From the NCBI GenBank assembly GCA_016871475.1, contig VHDG01000164.1, positions 1 through 7,782 on the forward strand: DNA of 7,782 bases, read 5' to 3'. This stretch comes from Verrucomicrobiota bacterium (GTDB taxonomy: Bacteria > Verrucomicrobiota > Verrucomicrobiia > Limisphaerales > UBA11320). Below, in pieces: positions 7,031 to 7,782 of the stretch (positions are counted from its first letter, which is position 1; each line of letters opens with the position of its first letter). The notes beneath the pieces are model-generated. The model was not told the DNA's origin. It ran no database searches and saw only the letters and a list, made by a program, of their open reading frames with translations. Position numbers and translations under genes: made by a program.

Positions 7031-7073
7031 TCAGGGCACAGCAATGCCCTGAACCTCGCAGCAGGTTGCTTTT
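7031..7073 (+). ncRNA. Candidate tiny structured RNA or tandem hairpin element
   Basis: Two back-to-back perfect inverted repeats occur here. TCAGGGCA (7031-7038) pairs with TGCCCTGA (7045-7052) across a 6-base loop. AACCT (7052-7056) pairs with AGGTT (7063-7067) across a 6-base loop and is followed by GCTTTT (7068-7073). On the plus strand the second hairpin plus T run resembles a weak intrinsic terminator, and a promoter-like pair lies just upstream. On the minus strand the same DNA would fold in the 5' leader or upstream region of the secreted-protein gene. Only the inverted repeats are directly seen; transcription is inferred. Confidence 0.25.
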
Positions 7074-7128
7074 CTGCACGGCTTGTCCGGGTTGATCGGG
7101 CGTGAGTGAACGGTAAGGGCCGCTGAAG

Positions 7129-7155
7129 GTCGAGCAGAAAAGGTGACTTTTCGAC
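7129..7155. repeat. Nested inverted repeat in the gene-free stretch
   Basis: GTCGA (7129-7133) can pair with TCGAC (7151-7155), and inside it GAAAAG (7137-7142) pairs perfectly with CTTTTC (7147-7152) around GTGA. The two pairings compete for two bases. No T run follows on either strand, so terminator function is unsupported. Confidence 0.3.
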
Positions 7156-7240
7156 GCTGTGCGCTGTGGGTCGTGGGGGCACCGTTGCTGAAGGGGCGAC
7201 AACGAACTGTGCATCCGATCTCCGCCCCCCGAGCCGAGTA

Positions 7241-7782
7241 TCAACGCCGGGTCTGGAAACCCGACGATGGCGTATAACGTCCTCGCTCCAAACCTCCTGC
7301 CTCCACCAGCACAGGCTGGGGTAGTTCACTTTTGACTCCCGGATTCGAGAGGGCTGGGTCGGCACAGTCCGCCATCGCCTGCATCCAGGCGCTCCTATCC
7401 GACTGGGATGGAAGACCCTGCAAGGATCCCTGGATCAAAAGGCCTTCTCGGGACCGCCTCTGAGCTGCTCCGGCGATCTTTCGGTCTTCCAGAGTGAGAT
7501 CGAACTTCTCCGGACCTGCAAAGCACGCTCCAGGGATGGCCTTCGCACAGCATGGAGACAGCTGAGTGGAGACGCCGATCCGGTGAAGAGATCGTTGAAT
7601 CCATTGGTGGAGGATCTTGTAGCTGACCTCCGCCGGGAGGCGGTACCACGCATGGGTGGCCGGAATCGCCAGGCTGTAAGTCCAGTCCGAGTCATGGCGG
7701 ACCAGTCCGCCTCCGGTGCAACGGCGAACAAGTGGCCGAAGTTCCGTCAGTTGCTCCACATCCGTGCGTTTTTGGAAATAGC
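7241..7782 (-). CDS. Lipoate-protein ligase / octanoyltransferase family protein (LplA/LipM-like), 5' end outside the window
   Basis: This member of the biotin/lipoate ligase superfamily would attach lipoate or octanoate to the lipoyl-domain lysine of 2-oxoacid dehydrogenase or glycine-cleavage proteins in the cytoplasm. The frame stays open to the window edge (YFQKRTDVEQL... from 7780), so the GTG at 7759 is not the start; 179 residues are visible and roughly 50-70 N-terminal residues are missing. Motifs in order: RRCTGGGLVRH (7694-7726), the acyl-binding RRxTGGGxVxH signature; DWTYSLAIP just after it; ACF with Cys at 7523-7525; DRKIAGAAQRR with the conserved Lys at 7478-7480; then QGSLQ. 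The final residues (RYTPSSGFQTRR) resemble the RY...W..RR ends of this family, which supports the stop at 7241-7243. Lys suits the whole superfamily; Cys at this place is also seen in LipM-type octanoyltransferases, so ligase versus transferase is open. It is co-directional with the secreted-protein gene but 399 bases away. Confidence 0.85.
   Translation of the reverse strand, partial: YFQKRTDVEQLTELRPLVRRCTGGGLVRHDSDWTYSLAIPATHAWYRLPAEVSYKILHQWIQRSLHRIGVSTQLSPCCAKAIPGACFAGPEKFDLTLEDRKIAGAAQRRSREGLLIQGSLQGLPSQSDRSAWMQAMADCADPALSNPGVKSELPQPVLVEAGGLERGRYTPSSGFQTRR
7245..7266. repeat. Strong hairpin overlapping the end of the lipoate-ligase coding region
   Basis: CGCCGGGT (7245-7252) pairs with ACCCGACG (7259-7266) around a 6-base loop, an 8-base stem that is perfect when read on the minus strand with one G-U pair. 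An alternative fold pairs ACGCC (7244-7248) with GGCGT (7269-7273) and keeps GGGT/ACCC inside. It covers the last codons just before the stop. No T run follows on the minus strand, so it may limit mRNA decay or aid termination, or it may merely reflect codon constraints. Confidence 0.4.

Larger units (their letters stand above)
6842..7240. other. 399-base gene-free stretch: leader of the secreted-protein gene plus hairpin-rich DNA
   Basis: No convincing protein gene lies here. Two overlapping minus-strand frames (6963-7244, 93 codons; 7006-7365, 119 codons) have odd Arg/Ser/Pro-rich compositions, match no family I know and partly overlap the lipoate-ligase gene, so I treat them as chance. About 6930-7030 is visibly more AT-rich than its surroundings and is the likely place for the promoter of the minus-strand secreted-protein gene, though I could not pick a convincing box pair for it. 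The part from 7031 to 7204 contains several inverted repeats, described separately: 7031-7052, 7052-7067, 7129-7155 and CGTTG/CAACG at 7183-7187 with 7200-7204. No clear T-run terminator for the lipoate-ligase gene is present on the minus strand. Confidence 0.6.

Noticed and set aside
6963..7365. Two overlapping minus-strand open frames (93 and 119 codons) between the secreted-protein and lipoate-family genes
   Set aside because: They overlap each other, the longer one overlaps the supported lipoate-family gene by over 100 bases, their composition is Arg/Ser/Pro-rich, and no motif or ribosome binding site supports either.
1..7782. A new multi-gene system (defence, secretion or metabolic cluster)
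   Set aside because: The five genes belong to unrelated processes, alternate in strand and are separated by gaps; no nuclease, toxin, transposase, phage, CRISPR or biosynthetic signature was found.

Overview
The window is a GC-rich bacterial chromosome segment with five protein genes and no sign of a mobile element, CRISPR array, tRNA or rRNA. The gene content (a fused SpmA-SpmB membrane protein, a planctomycete/verrucomicrobial-style Gfo/Idh/MocA oxidoreductase, and a large secreted fibronectin-III/cadherin-like protein with a C-terminal beta-rich tail) and the lack of clear Shine-Dalgarno sequences before the starts suggest Verrucomicrobiota, perhaps a Pedosphaera/Limisphaera-type lineage. 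This is an inference from protein style, not a database result.

Layout from left to right. Positions 1-989 (+) hold the 3' three quarters of glmM, phosphoglucosamine mutase, cut by the window edge. It converges, across a 39-base gap, on a minus-strand gene at 1029-2333 encoding a single-chain SpmA-SpmB fusion. A divergent gap of 107 bases separates that gene's start from a Gfo/Idh/MocA oxidoreductase (2441-3517, +). A 171-base convergent gap rich in small hairpins follows. A 1050-residue secreted modular protein then occupies 3689-6841 on the minus strand. A 399-base gene-free stretch (6842-7240) with an AT-richer part and several hairpins separates it from a lipoate/octanoate transferase-family gene (7241-7782, minus, 5' end outside the window).

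The neighbours alternate in direction and belong to unrelated processes: cell-wall precursor synthesis, a membrane gate-type protein, sugar or polyol redox chemistry, an extracellular protein, and lipoylation. Nothing supports a multi-gene operon, and I do not see a new multi-gene system. The most unusual items are: (a) the internal architecture of the secreted protein, an ancient duplication of a ~303-residue FN3 + two cadherin-like block whose Cys pair keeps exactly the same spacing (91 residues) in both copies; (b) a compact plus-strand promoter-like/double-hairpin/T-run arrangement at 6993-7073 inside the gene-free stretch, which could be a very small RNA or only a folded leader or terminator; and (c) a nucleotide-binding loop in the oxidoreductase that departs from GxGxxG and carries an HxH motif.
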